64,000 nucleotides of DNA from Luteococcus sp052116585 (GTDB taxonomy: Bacteria; Actinomycetota; Actinomycetes; Propionibacteriales; Propionibacteriaceae): contig NZ_JBQKKT010000005.1 in NCBI RefSeq assembly GCF_052116585.1, forward strand, positions 62,001 to 126,000. Direction: 5' to 3'. The notes under the pieces were generated by a model, which saw nothing but the letters and a program-made list of their open reading frames with translations, searched no databases and was not told the DNA's origin. Below are positions 51,515-60,234 of the stretch, piece by piece (position 1 is the first letter of the stretch; each line of letters starts with the position of its first letter). The position numbers and the translations under genes were made by a program.

Positions 51515-51919
51515 AGCATCTGCGTCGCAAGGCCTGGTGGCCTGGGGCGTCGGATCCGTGCCGGTGCTGCCGCACAGGCCGGCTGGTGGCTGGGGGCTGG
51601 GAGATCCGGTCATGCCGGCCCTCGGCGGGCGGCCTCGGCGACCCTCGCCGCTCCTTCCTTCCACAGGGTCAGGCCAGCGGCAGTCAAGAACTGGGGAAAT
51701 ATTGTTGTCACATCGAGACCGGATTCTTGGGAAATGGTCACCTCCAGCGCTGGAAGCTGAAGTTTGTTCCTGCTATCGCGCGCGAACTTGGTGAATTTTG
51801 CCCTCCCTGAACGCGTTGTTACGGTCATGTCGTTCTGTGTGGGTCCGGCGATGCGGGGTGCTGACTGTGATGGTGTCTTCCGATGATTGGCGGGCTCCGG
51901 GCCAATCTGAGGGAGAATC
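51515..51919 (+). other. Intergenic region and leader of the glycine betaine operon
   Basis: 405 bp without a gene. The first part is GC-rich with runs of GGCTGG; from about 51690 the sequence turns notably AT-richer (GGGGAAATATTGTTGTCACA; CTGAAGTTTGTTCC; GGTGAATTTTGCC), the least GC-rich stretch nearby, as expected of a promoter region. I cannot place a single convincing -35/-10 pair. GGGAGA just before GTG 51920 is the ribosome site. Confidence 0.5.
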
Positions 51920-53200
51920 GTGCCGGCAATCGTGGCCGATGGTCTTTACAAGGTGTTCGGAAAACGCGCCCAGCGGGGCGTCGAGGCGCTGAAAGCTGGC
52001 GCAACCAAGGATGACCTCCGCAAGGACGGTCTCACCGCGGCGGTGATCGACGCCAACTTCACCGTGGAGCCCGGCGAGATATTCGTCGTCATGGGCTTGT
52101 CGGGGTCGGGCAAGTCGACGCTCATCCGGATGGTGAACGGTCTGTGGGAGGCCACGGCGGGTGACCTCGAGATCTACGGCGAGAACCTGGGAAAGCTCTC
52201 CGACGCGGGCCTGCGGCGCGTGCGTCGCGAGAAGGTCTCCATGGTCTTCCAGCACTTCGCCCTGCTGCCCCATCGCACAGTTGGCGAGAATGCTGCCTAC
52301 GGTTTGAAGATCCAGGGGATCAACAAGGCCGATCGTGAAGCCAAGGCCGAACGGGCGCTCGAACTCGTGGGGCTCGGCGGCTGGGGCGGTTCATACCCCG
52401 GTGAGCTGTCCGGCGGCATGCAGCAGCGCGTCGGGCTGGCGCGGGCGCTGGCTGCCGGCACCGACATCCTGCTGATGGACGAGGCCTTCAGCGCGCTCGA
52501 CCCGCTGATCCGACGCGACATGCAGGATCAGCTGGTCGAGCTGCAGCAGAAGCTGGACAAGACCATCCTGTTCATCACGCACGACCTCAACGAGGCGATG
52601 CGCATCGGAGACCGGATCGCCATGATGCGTGACGGCCGGGTCGAGCAGATCGGCACCGCCGAGCAGATCCTCAACAACCCTGCCAATGACTACGTCTCCA
52701 CCTTCATCCAGGACGTGGACCGCACCAAGGTGCTGAAGGCGGCGCACATCGCCGAACACCCGCCAGCCGTCCTGGGCGCGGAACAGGGACCCAAGGCGGC
52801 TCACAAGTTGCTGCGCGAGACCGCCAACTCCTGGTTGGTCGTCCTGCGTCGCGACCGCACACCGGTGGGCGTGCTGTGGGAGGACGACGTTGCCCGGGCC
52901 GTGCGGCTGGCGAGGACGCAGCTGCCGTGGTCCAGCCAGCACGAGATGCCGGTGGTGCCCCACGACACCCCCATCGCCGAGCTCTTCGAGCATTCCGCCA
53001 AGCACCTCTCGCCGCTGATCGTGGTGGACGAGCAGCAGCGATTCCTGGGGGTCATTCCCCGCGTCACGCTGCTCACCGCCGTCGGTGAGACGCAGAACGA
53101 GACCACCACCGAGATCCAGGCCATCACCACCACCGGCGACGCTCGTCCCGGCTCCGGTGCCACGGCCGTCGCCCCGCGCAAGGAGGGTGAGCAGGCATGA
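51920..53200 (+). CDS. Glycine betaine/proline-betaine ABC transporter ATP-binding protein
   Basis: 426 residues, OpuAA/ProV type. Walker A GLSGSGKSTLIRM near residue 60, signature LSGGMQQRVGLARALA, Walker B ILLMDEAFSALDP and the switch His in FITHDLNEA. The last ~130 residues hold CBS-type modules (NSWLVVLRRDRTPVGVL; LSPLIVVDEQQRFLGVI) that sense ionic strength in characterised homologues. GTG start with GGGAGA. Stop overlaps the permease gene by 4 bases (ATGA). Confidence 0.94.
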   Translation: MPAIVADGLYKVFGKRAQRGVEALKAGATKDDLRKDGLTAAVIDANFTVEPGEIFVVMGLSGSGKSTLIRMVNGLWEATAGDLEIYGENLGKLSDAGLRRVRREKVSMVFQHFALLPHRTVGENAAYGLKIQGINKADREAKAERALELVGLGGWGGSYPGELSGGMQQRVGLARALAAGTDILLMDEAFSALDPLIRRDMQDQLVELQQKLDKTILFITHDLNEAMRIGDRIAMMRDGRVEQIGTAEQILNNPANDYVSTFIQDVDRTKVLKAAHIAEHPPAVLGAEQGPKAAHKLLRETANSWLVVLRRDRTPVGVLWEDDVARAVRLARTQLPWSSQHEMPVVPHDTPIAELFEHSAKHLSPLIVVDEQQRFLGVIPRVTLLTAVGETQNETTTEIQAITTTGDARPGSGATAVAPRKEGEQA

Positions 53201-54972
53201 TTCACGAGATCGAGATTCCCAAGCTGCCCGTCGGTCGGGTGGTGGAGCGCGGCATCGACTGGATGACCGCCAACTGGAGTGCCTTCTTCGACGGGATCAC
53301 GGCCTTCGTGTCGTGGGTGGTCGGTGGCGTCACCGACCTGCTGGTGGCGGTGCCGGAACCGGTGATGATCGTGCTGTTCGCGCTGCTGGCCTGGGTGGTC
53401 CGCAGCTGGCGACTGGCTGCGGGGACCCTGCTCGCCTTCGGTGTGATCTGGTCGATGGGCCTGTGGACGCACGCGATGCAGACCCTCGCCCTGGTCTTGA
53501 TGGCCACCTTGTTCGCGGTGGTGATCGCCGTTCCGCTGGGCATCGCCGCCGCTCGCAGTGACCGGGTCAGTGCCATCGTGAAGCCGGTGCTGGACCTGAT
53601 GCAGACCATGCCGGCCTTCGTCTACCTGATCCCCGCGATCACCTTCTTCGGCATCGGTGTGGTGCCCGGAGTGCTGTCCACGTTGATCTTCGCGCTGCCG
53701 CCCGGTGTGCGCATGACGGAGCTGGGCATCCGTAGTGTCGATTCGGAGACCGTCGAGGCCGGGCACTCCTTCGGCGCCACCCCGTGGCAGATCCTGCGCG
53801 GCATCCAGCTGCCGCTGGCGGTGCCCACGATCATGGCGGGCGTCAACCAGGTGATCATGTTGGCCCTGTCCATGGCCGTCATCGCAGGCATGGTCGGCGC
53901 CGATGGTCTGGGCAAGGACGTCACGGCCGCCATCGCGTCGCTGAACACGGCTCAGGGGGTGGAGGCCGGTCTGGCGGTGGTCTTCCTGGCCATCTACCTG
54001 GACCGACTGACCGACGCGCTGGGCCGCCCGAGCGAGTACGCGGGATCGCTGATGGCGCGCCTGCGTCGCAGCGGCATGGCTCCCCGCCGGCGCCATGCGC
54101 TGATGGCGGGAATTGCGGCGCTGGCGCTCGCCGTGGTCGCTGCCTTCTCCATCGTCGATCCCGGCAAGATCGGCGGCGGCAGCAAGGGCAAGATCGTGAT
54201 CGGAAACATCCCTGCCTGGACTGACATCCGCAGCACGGCATATCTGTGGGGCAATCGTCTGGAGGCGATGGGCTATGAGGTGGAGTACCAGGTGCTCAGC
54301 GAGCCTGCGCCGCTGTATGCGGGTCTGGCCCGTGGCGACATTGACCTGAACCCATCGGCCTGGTCGGATGTCACTCACAAGCAGTACATGGACAAGTACC
54401 GCAAGGATCTGGAGCAGCTGGGCACCTTCAATGCCAGCGCGATGAACATGTTGGCCGTGCCCGAGTACAGCTCCCTTGACTCGATCGAGGACCTCAAGGG
54501 CAAGCAGGGTCAGTACGGTGGCCGGATCGTTGGCATCGAGCCCGGCGCGGGCCTCACCAACACCACGCAGACCAAGGTGATCCCCGAGTACGGCCTGCAG
54601 GACTACGAGCTGGTGACCTCGTCGACCACGGCGATGCTCGCCGAACTGCAGAATGCGATCAAGAAGAAGGACGACATCGTCGTCACCTTGTGGAAGCCAT
54701 ACTGGGCCACCAGCAAGTTCCCCGTGAAGGAGCTCAAGGATCCCAAGAAGGCCTTCGGTAGCGGTGAGGGCATGAACATCCTGGGCGCGAAGGGCTTCTC
54801 CGAGGAGTTCCCGGACGCCGCCGAGTTCCTGTCCAAGGCAAAGCTGAGCGATGACCAGTACGGGGATCTGGAGAACACCGTGGTCAACGAGTTCGGTGAG
54901 GGTCAGGAGGAGGAGGCCATCGAGGCGTGGCTCGAGCGCAACCCCGATGTGCTGCCACCGGTGGAGGGCTGA
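53197..54972 (+). CDS. Glycine betaine ABC transporter permease fused to substrate-binding domain
   Basis: 591 residues. Residues 1-300 are the permease (helices, with the EAA-like VEAGHSFGATPWQILRGIQLPLA loop); a further helix near 300-318 tethers a C-terminal OpuAC-type binding domain (KGKIVIGNIPAWTDIRSTAYL; GDIDLNPSAWSDVTHKQY; VTLWKPYWATSKF) whose Trp residues would cage the quaternary amine. The permease-binding protein fusion is known for OpuA systems. Works with the ATPase encoded just upstream for osmoprotectant uptake. Confidence 0.94.
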   Translation: MIHEIEIPKLPVGRVVERGIDWMTANWSAFFDGITAFVSWVVGGVTDLLVAVPEPVMIVLFALLAWVVRSWRLAAGTLLAFGVIWSMGLWTHAMQTLALVLMATLFAVVIAVPLGIAAARSDRVSAIVKPVLDLMQTMPAFVYLIPAITFFGIGVVPGVLSTLIFALPPGVRMTELGIRSVDSETVEAGHSFGATPWQILRGIQLPLAVPTIMAGVNQVIMLALSMAVIAGMVGADGLGKDVTAAIASLNTAQGVEAGLAVVFLAIYLDRLTDALGRPSEYAGSLMARLRRSGMAPRRRHALMAGIAALALAVVAAFSIVDPGKIGGGSKGKIVIGNIPAWTDIRSTAYLWGNRLEAMGYEVEYQVLSEPAPLYAGLARGDIDLNPSAWSDVTHKQYMDKYRKDLEQLGTFNASAMNMLAVPEYSSLDSIEDLKGKQGQYGGRIVGIEPGAGLTNTTQTKVIPEYGLQDYELVTSSTTAMLAELQNAIKKKDDIVVTLWKPYWATSKFPVKELKDPKKAFGSGEGMNILGAKGFSEEFPDAAEFLSKAKLSDDQYGDLENTVVNEFGEGQEEEAIEAWLERNPDVLPPVEG

Positions 54973-54980
54973 CACGGCCG

Positions 54981-55072
54981 ACTCCGCAAACCGACCTCAC
55001 GTTCCGCGCCGGCCCCCGCATTCCCGCGGAGGCCGGCACGGGGCATTGGATCTGGTGGTCGTTTTGCGGAGT
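54981..55072. repeat. 92-bp palindromic element, copy 8
   Basis: ACTCCGCAAACCGACC ... GGTCGTTTTGCGGAGT, one mismatch in 16; exactly 92 bp, centre CGCG. Begins 8 bases after the transporter stop codon, where its hairpin could also act as a terminator. Confidence 0.93.
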
Positions 55073-55113
55073 CGGGGCCCGGAGCCCCCATACATCTGCG
55101 GCAGGATGGAGGC

Positions 55114-56478
55114 ATGAGCCCGCAGCGCTACCCGGTGCCCTCGGCGCCGCCGGAGTACCGGCATCCGCCGGGCAAGGTGTCCGCGCGCGGTTCCTTCAAG
55201 CTCTTCGAGCTGGTCTCGGCCGGGTTCGCGCTGGCGGCTCTGGCACTGGCCTTCTGGCTGGCGGCGATCCTTCTGACCAGCGGTTTCTCCGGCCATCGGG
55301 TTCGCCTGTTGCATCTGCTTCTCTTCTGGGCGGTGACGGCCTATCTGGCCCTGCCGCGGGTGCACCAGCTGATGACGCTGCTCTACCTGCCCGACTACTT
55401 CATTGGCCGCACTCGCACCGCTGACGGTGTCCTGGGCGATCCGATCAATCTGGCCCTCGACGGCAATGAGCACGACGTCCACGCCGCCATGCGCGCGGCG
55501 GGATGGATCAGGGCCGATGACCTCTCGGTACGCACCGCATGGAACACCATCCGTTCCTGGTTGACCCGCCGCTCCTATCCCTCGGCGCCGGTCTCGGGAC
55601 TGTACCTGTTCGGCCGCCTGCAGGACTTCGCCTACCAACAGGAGGTGGACGGCAACCTGAGCCAGCGTCACCACGTGCGGTTCTGGCGGGTGCCGCGCGG
55701 CTGGGTGATGCCGGGTGGCCACAAGGCGCAGTGGCTGGCGGCGGCCACCTATGACCGGGCGGTGGGATTCTCGATGTTCACCTGGCAGGTGACGCACAAG
55801 ATCGACGAGAACATCGACATCGAGCGGGACTACCTGATCGACACGATCCGCTATGCCGATCCGGAGACCTCGGTCACGGTCATCAAGGACTTCTCCACGG
55901 CCTACCACCATCGCAATGGCGGGGGAGACCGGGTGCGCACCGACGGTGACATGCCGGTCCTGGATGTCTCCGGCGCCTTGATGCGGGTGGGGCATGAGAA
56001 GGTCGGCGCCCGTGCCTATCCGTATCCGGGTTTCGCCCAGCACGGGATCCCGCCGGCGCCGCTGGTGATCGGTGGGCTGCTGGTGGCTCTGCGTGCACTG
56101 GTGGCCATGGCCGCGTGGGGGTTCGTGGCCTTCCGTGGCGCGGCGGAGCGGGTGCTGGGCAGCACATTGGACATCCGGGTGAGCGCCCTGGCAGCAGCCG
56201 TCGCGGTGGTCCTGTGGTGGTTCGTCATTGCCCGCAAACGTCTGGCGTGGGTGGCCTTGATGTCGGTGGCGACGATCGATGCGCTCCTGCAGTTGGCCGC
56301 CGTGTCGTCGGACATGTCGACGGGTCTGGGCAATCTGTTCGCTGCGGGTCTGTCGGTGCTCACCGTGCTGGCCGTCAGCGCCACACCGGTGCGCACCTGG
56401 GTGTCGCGTGGCCGCAGTGAGCCGCAGGTCACCATCCCGGATGGCCAGTGGCGCCATGCCCGGGTCACCTCGGACTGA
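55114..56478 (+). CDS. Membrane protein with LssY C-terminal domain
   Basis: 454 residues. Two helices near 30-75, then a soluble block with the LssY_C motif SGLYLFGRLQDFAYQQEVDG and QRHHVRFWR, then about four more helices (305-410). ATG follows GATGGAGG. The domain also occurs attached to PAP2 phosphatases and DedA-like proteins; its biochemical role is unknown. Confidence 0.85.
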   Translation: MSPQRYPVPSAPPEYRHPPGKVSARGSFKLFELVSAGFALAALALAFWLAAILLTSGFSGHRVRLLHLLLFWAVTAYLALPRVHQLMTLLYLPDYFIGRTRTADGVLGDPINLALDGNEHDVHAAMRAAGWIRADDLSVRTAWNTIRSWLTRRSYPSAPVSGLYLFGRLQDFAYQQEVDGNLSQRHHVRFWRVPRGWVMPGGHKAQWLAAATYDRAVGFSMFTWQVTHKIDENIDIERDYLIDTIRYADPETSVTVIKDFSTAYHHRNGGGDRVRTDGDMPVLDVSGALMRVGHEKVGARAYPYPGFAQHGIPPAPLVIGGLLVALRALVAMAAWGFVAFRGAAERVLGSTLDIRVSALAAAVAVVLWWFVIARKRLAWVALMSVATIDALLQLAAVSSDMSTGLGNLFAAGLSVLTVLAVSATPVRTWVSRGRSEPQVTIPDGQWRHARVTSD

Positions 56479-56540
56479 CGGTGGCGCGGGGCGAGTCGTT
56501 TGGCGCGGGTCCGTTGGCGCGTCGTGCGACGATGGGCCGC

Positions 56541-56864
56541 ATGGCGTGGATCATCCTCATTCTCTCGGGCCTGTTCGAGGCCGTCTGGGCGACGGCCCTG
56601 GACCGGATCGACGGCCTGCACCGCCCGTGGCCGATCGTGGTCTTCCTGGTCGCGATGACCATCTCGATGGTCGGGCTGGCCTTCGGGATGCGCGAGATTC
56701 CCGTCGGTACGGCCTATGCGGTGTGGGTGGGGATTGGCGCGACGGCCACGGTGGCCTATTCGATGGCGACGGGCGCCGAGTCGGTCAGCCTGGTGAAGAT
56801 CCTGCTGGTGCTGGGGATCGTCGGGTGCGTGGCGGGATTGAAGTTGGTCAGCCAGCCGGCCTGA
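56541..56864 (+). CDS. SMR-family small multidrug/guanidinium exporter
   Basis: 107 residues with four membrane helices; MAWIILILSGLFEAVWATAL has the essential Glu13 of the family, and GTAYAVWVGIGAT is the helix-3 signature. The GRMAW-type earlier ATG at 56532 is an alternative. The Trp/Glu pattern resembles the SugE/Gdx branch (guanidinium export), but this is not certain from one sequence. Some SMR proteins work in pairs; only one gene is here. Confidence 0.88.
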   Translation: MAWIILILSGLFEAVWATALDRIDGLHRPWPIVVFLVAMTISMVGLAFGMREIPVGTAYAVWVGIGATATVAYSMATGAESVSLVKILLVLGIVGCVAGLKLVSQPA

Positions 56865-56997
56865 GGTCTCGCTGGCTCGGTACTCGGTTGGCTTGGTGTT
56901 CGGCTGCCGGGGTTCTTCGTCGTAGTCTTGACGTAAAGGGAATTTCTTCGACGCGAGTGAGGCCGGGCCGCGTCGGCTCGACGTATTCAGGAGAGTC

Positions 56998-58266
56998 ATG
57001 ACACCCCCGTCCCCCGGGCCCCTCGCCCCACGTGACATGCCGCCCCGCGGCCCCGAACCGTCGCTGCCCGACGCAGCTGGTTGGCCCTTCCTCGTCACGG
57101 CCTTCGTGGGCCGCATGCCCAGCTCGATGGTGCAGCTCGGATATCTGTTGGTGCTCAGCCAGAGTGGCTATGGCCTGGCTGCCGGTGGTCTGGCGGTGGC
57201 GGCCGTGGGGCTGGGCAGTGCGATCGGCGGGCCCGTCGTGGGCCGCCTGGTGGACAGGTTGGGGCCGTTGCCCGCGCTCGCCGGGGCGACCCTGGTCTCC
57301 CTGGTGGGGCAGGCGATCTTCCTGGGGCTGATGGTGCAGTCGGCGCCGCTGGCAGCGCTGCTGCTCTGCGCTGGACTCGTGGGTGCGGCAAATCCGCAGG
57401 TGGGGCCGGTGGCCCGGAGCCACTGGTCTCGGCTGGCGGTTCGGCTGCGCGCGCCGCATCTGGTGCAACGGGCGTTGGGCTACGAGGGGGCCGTGGACGA
57501 GACGGGTTTCGTCGTGGGACCGGTGCTCGCGGGTGCCCTGGTGACGTTGCTGGGGCCCCTGCCGGCGGTGGGCGCGATCCTTGCCCTGACACTGGTTCTG
57601 CAGGGCCTGTTCCTGCTGTACCTGGCGCTGGACCGCGCCAACTGGGCCGATGACCCGACGCCTGCGGGGCAGCCGACCGTTGTCGCTGGCGGCCCCTCGG
57701 TGGGTTTGTTGCCCGTGCTGTGGCCGATGCTGGGCTGTCTTGCGGTGGGGACGCTGTTCGGTGCAACGCAGACGGCGCTGACGGCGGTCTTCGACTCGCG
57801 CGGCACGCCCGGTGTGACGGGTCTGGTCTATGGATTCGTGGGCATCGGCAGTGGAGTGGCCAGCCTGTTGGCTGCTCGTTTTCCGCAGAGCTTCGGCCTT
57901 CCGTCCCGCGTGCTGCTGGGCGGGCTGTTCGTGGCGGCCGGGGCGCTGGCGATGATGACGCTTCCTGCGGCCTGGCTCGCCGCAGCGTGCGGGTTCGTGC
58001 TGGGGCTGGGCGCCGGGGTGATCCTGGTCACCTCCTTCACCTGGATGGAGGCGATCGCGCCGCGGCATCGGATGGCGACGATGATGACGGTCTTGTCCAC
58101 CAGCATCACCTTGGGGGTGAGCGCTGGCGCGGCCACGGCCGGTCAGTTGGCGTCGGTGCTGGTGCGGGGATTCTGGCCGCTGCTGATGGCCGCAGTGTTG
58201 GCGGTGGTGGCGTCGGCGGGGATGCGGGCGCACCTGCCGCTGGTGAGGTCCGTTCGTCGGGGTTGA
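56998..58266 (+). CDS. MFS transporter
   Basis: 422 residues, twelve hydrophobic segments, N-terminal tail rich in Pro. Typical MFS loop 2-3 motif GGPVVGRLVDRLGPLPAL near residue 75. AGGAG lies 5 bases before the ATG. Resembles efflux-type or YcaD-like MFS proteins; no substrate can be named. A TTGACG (near 56928) upstream could be a -35 box. Confidence 0.88.
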   Translation: MTPPSPGPLAPRDMPPRGPEPSLPDAAGWPFLVTAFVGRMPSSMVQLGYLLVLSQSGYGLAAGGLAVAAVGLGSAIGGPVVGRLVDRLGPLPALAGATLVSLVGQAIFLGLMVQSAPLAALLLCAGLVGAANPQVGPVARSHWSRLAVRLRAPHLVQRALGYEGAVDETGFVVGPVLAGALVTLLGPLPAVGAILALTLVLQGLFLLYLALDRANWADDPTPAGQPTVVAGGPSVGLLPVLWPMLGCLAVGTLFGATQTALTAVFDSRGTPGVTGLVYGFVGIGSGVASLLAARFPQSFGLPSRVLLGGLFVAAGALAMMTLPAAWLAAACGFVLGLGAGVILVTSFTWMEAIAPRHRMATMMTVLSTSITLGVSAGAATAGQLASVLVRGFWPLLMAAVLAVVASAGMRAHLPLVRSVRRG

Positions 58267-58312
58267 GGGGTGGCTCGGCCGCCGGGTGAGGGGTTGTCCA
58301 GGCGCGCGCCGC

Positions 58313-58972
58313 TCAGCGCGCCCGGGGCCCTGAGACGTCCGAGTTGCCAACGTACTGCGTGAGCCAGGCCATCAGGTCGCGCAGCTCGTCCCAGCCGTCG
58401 TTGAGGTATTCGGCGGCTTCCGCGGTGGCCATCCAGGCTGGTTGCCCCAGATCCAGGCGGGCCGAGATGGTCTTGTGGCGCAGCAGCTCCAGCCGCGGGG
58501 CATCCGGTGCGACGCCGCGGGGGCGGGTGGCCAGCCGGTCCCCGTCGATCAGGTATCCCGCTGACTCCAGCTCGGCCGTGATCTCCTGCAGCTGCACGCC
58601 CGTGGCGTCGTTCTGCACTGCCTCGCGGTAGCGGGCCAGCTGCGGGCCGTCCATGAAGTAGTTGCCGCCGGCCAGATGGAAGCCCGTGGAGTCCACCTGG
58701 AAATACCAGCCCGCGTGCGTGTGGCTGTGCGCGTAGAGGCCCTGGTGCGCCTTGTAGGGCGTCTTGTCATTGCTGAATCGCACCTGGCGGTAGGGGCGGA
58801 AGACCTTCGTCTCGCCGAAGGCCGGGCCCACCTGCTCGGCCAGGGCCAGCATCGGGGTGCGGACCAGGCGGTCATAGTCGTCCTTGTGGGCCAGCCACCA
58901 CTCGCGGTTGTTGTTCACCTCGAGCTGGCGGTAGAAGTCGACCGCCTCGAGTGGGATTCCGGTGAAGGCCAT
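58313..58972 (-). CDS. DUF2461 domain protein
   Basis: 219 residues. FYRQLEVNNNREWWLAHKDDYDR, FRPYRQVRFSNDKTPYKAHQG and GWYFQVDSTGFHLAGGNY are the conserved blocks of DUF2461 (TIGR02453). Function unknown in the family. Convergent with the MFS gene, 46 bases apart. Confidence 0.92.
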   Translation of the reverse strand: MAFTGIPLEAVDFYRQLEVNNNREWWLAHKDDYDRLVRTPMLALAEQVGPAFGETKVFRPYRQVRFSNDKTPYKAHQGLYAHSHTHAGWYFQVDSTGFHLAGGNYFMDGPQLARYREAVQNDATGVQLQEITAELESAGYLIDGDRLATRPRGVAPDAPRLELLRHKTISARLDLGQPAWMATAEAAEYLNDGWDELRDLMAWLTQYVGNSDVSGPRAR

Positions 58973-59066
58973 GCCCCAACACTAGGGCGCACTGGCGTTG
59001 GGGCGGCGGTCACGAGGCTCTGGTCTGCACGGCTTGGCTGCCCGTAGTCGGGGGTCCGCCGATCGG

Positions 59067-59158
59067 ACTCCGCAATTCGACCGGGCGATGCCGGCCTCTG
59101 AGCCGGGCCGGGTGGGGTGTCCATCGCGCCGGACGAACCCGGGGTCGGTCTGCGGAGT
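59067..59158. repeat. 92-bp palindromic element, copy 9
   Basis: ACTCCGCAATTCGACC ... GGTCGGTCTGCGGAGT, exactly 92 bp. Shares GGGGTGTCC at internal positions 48-56 with copy 1. Lies in the 354-bp gap between two minus-strand genes (58973-59326). Confidence 0.93.
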
Positions 59159-59224
59159 TCATCCCGCAGTGCCGGTGCTCCTGCCAGCGCCCGGTCGAGG
59201 TATCGCCAGCTGGAGCTCATGGTG

Positions 59225-59288
59225 GATCGAGGCAGGGGCTGATCGCGGCAGGGGCTGATCGAGGCCGTGGCGGATCGAGGCAGGACAG
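59225..59288. repeat. 16-bp tandem repeat, four units
   Basis: Units of the form GATCGAGGCAGGGGCT: first two nearly identical, last two diverged. Ends 38 bases before the PP2C-like stop codon. Confidence 0.8.
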
Positions 59289-59326
59289 ACCGAGGCGAGG
59301 GGGGATCGATCAGCTGCCTGGTGGGT

Positions 59327-60127
59327 TCAGGCCCGGTCGAAGAGCTGCCAGGCCAGGGTGAAGTCGTCGTGCACCTTGCGCGCCCGGTTCTGCAGGGCGG
59401 ACGCGCGCTTGGTTTCCCACTCGCGCACCTGCTGGTGGATTCGTTCGGCATCCCCGCGCAGGACCGTCTCCGTCAGCCTGGTGAGACTGCCGCCCAGCGA
59501 CTGGTGGAAACGGGTGGCCCCGTCGCTGGCGCCGATCACCCCGCGGACCGAGCCCAGCGGGAAGTTCTCCACCCTTGCCTCGGCCGCCGCGGATGGGTCG
59601 TGGTGGCAGCACCACCAGCCACCGGATTGGTTGCGCTGCTCTTCCAAGACCTGGGCCTGGGCCGCACGAATCCCGTCGGGGCAGGTCGCGCTGGCTGCGG
59701 CGCGCGTGGCCAGCTCACCCAACCGGTCGTCGGTGAGTTCGGTGACCTGTCCGTTGGTCAGTGCGACGAGGATCGACGCGTCGCACAGGACCAGGGTCTC
59801 CAGCACGGAGCCGGTGACGCGCCAGGCGGCGAGGGTGGCGCTGGGGGAGCCTGCGGCCAGGTCGCATTCGGGGTGGAGCTCGGCGACCCGTCGGATGGCG
59901 GTGGCCAGAGAGCCGGCCATGGTGTCGTCGCGGCGGGCGAGCTGGTCGCGGTAGGTCTGGGCCAGATGGGTGGAGTACCAGCTCACCTCGTGGTGGCAGC
60001 CCTGCCGCATGCTCTTGGGCAGGCCGGCGCCGTCGGTGACCACACCGATTCCGGGGGCGGTGGCGGCGGCATCCTCGTTGTCCCGATCACAGCTGGCGGG
60101 GCGGGTGAAGACCTGCGGTTCGCACAT
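59327..60127 (-). CDS. PP2C-like protein phosphatase
   Basis: 266 residues, cytoplasmic. NEDAAATAPGIGVVTDGAGL is the first metal-binding block of PP2C proteins; HPECDLAAGSPSATLAAWRV and LETLVLCDASILVAL are the later strands, with the final Asp region less clear. Common in actinobacteria as a stand-alone phosphatase of unknown target. The ATG at 60127 has no clear ribosome site. Divergent from the MFS gene, sharing the control region at 60138-60168. Confidence 0.8.
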   Translation of the reverse strand: MCEPQVFTRPASCDRDNEDAAATAPGIGVVTDGAGLPKSMRQGCHHEVSWYSTHLAQTYRDQLARRDDTMAGSLATAIRRVAELHPECDLAAGSPSATLAAWRVTGSVLETLVLCDASILVALTNGQVTELTDDRLGELATRAAASATCPDGIRAAQAQVLEEQRNQSGGWWCCHHDPSAAAEARVENFPLGSVRGVIGASDGATRFHQSLGGSLTRLTETVLRGDAERIHQQVREWETKRASALQNRARKVHDDFTLAWQLFDRA

Positions 60128-60137
60128 GGGTCGAGTC

Positions 60138-60168
60138 TTGCAGACATTTACCTACCAAGTGGTAGGAT
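60138..60168 (+). promoter_or_regulatory. Probable promoter with palindromic operator
   Basis: A perfect 16-bp palindrome CCTACCA-AG-TGGTAGG (60151-60166) lies between a TTGCAG (-35-like, 60138) and overlaps TAGGAT (-10-like, 60163-60168; spacing 19, slightly long). This is where a TetR/MarR-type repressor would bind to shut off the MFS gene. No regulator gene is adjacent. Confidence 0.55.
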
Positions 60169-60234
60169 TCTGGCTCGTTGGGCCGGCCAGAGAATGAGGC
60201 CGTTGCCCTGCCCAGCGGCACCAGGAGGAAGACC

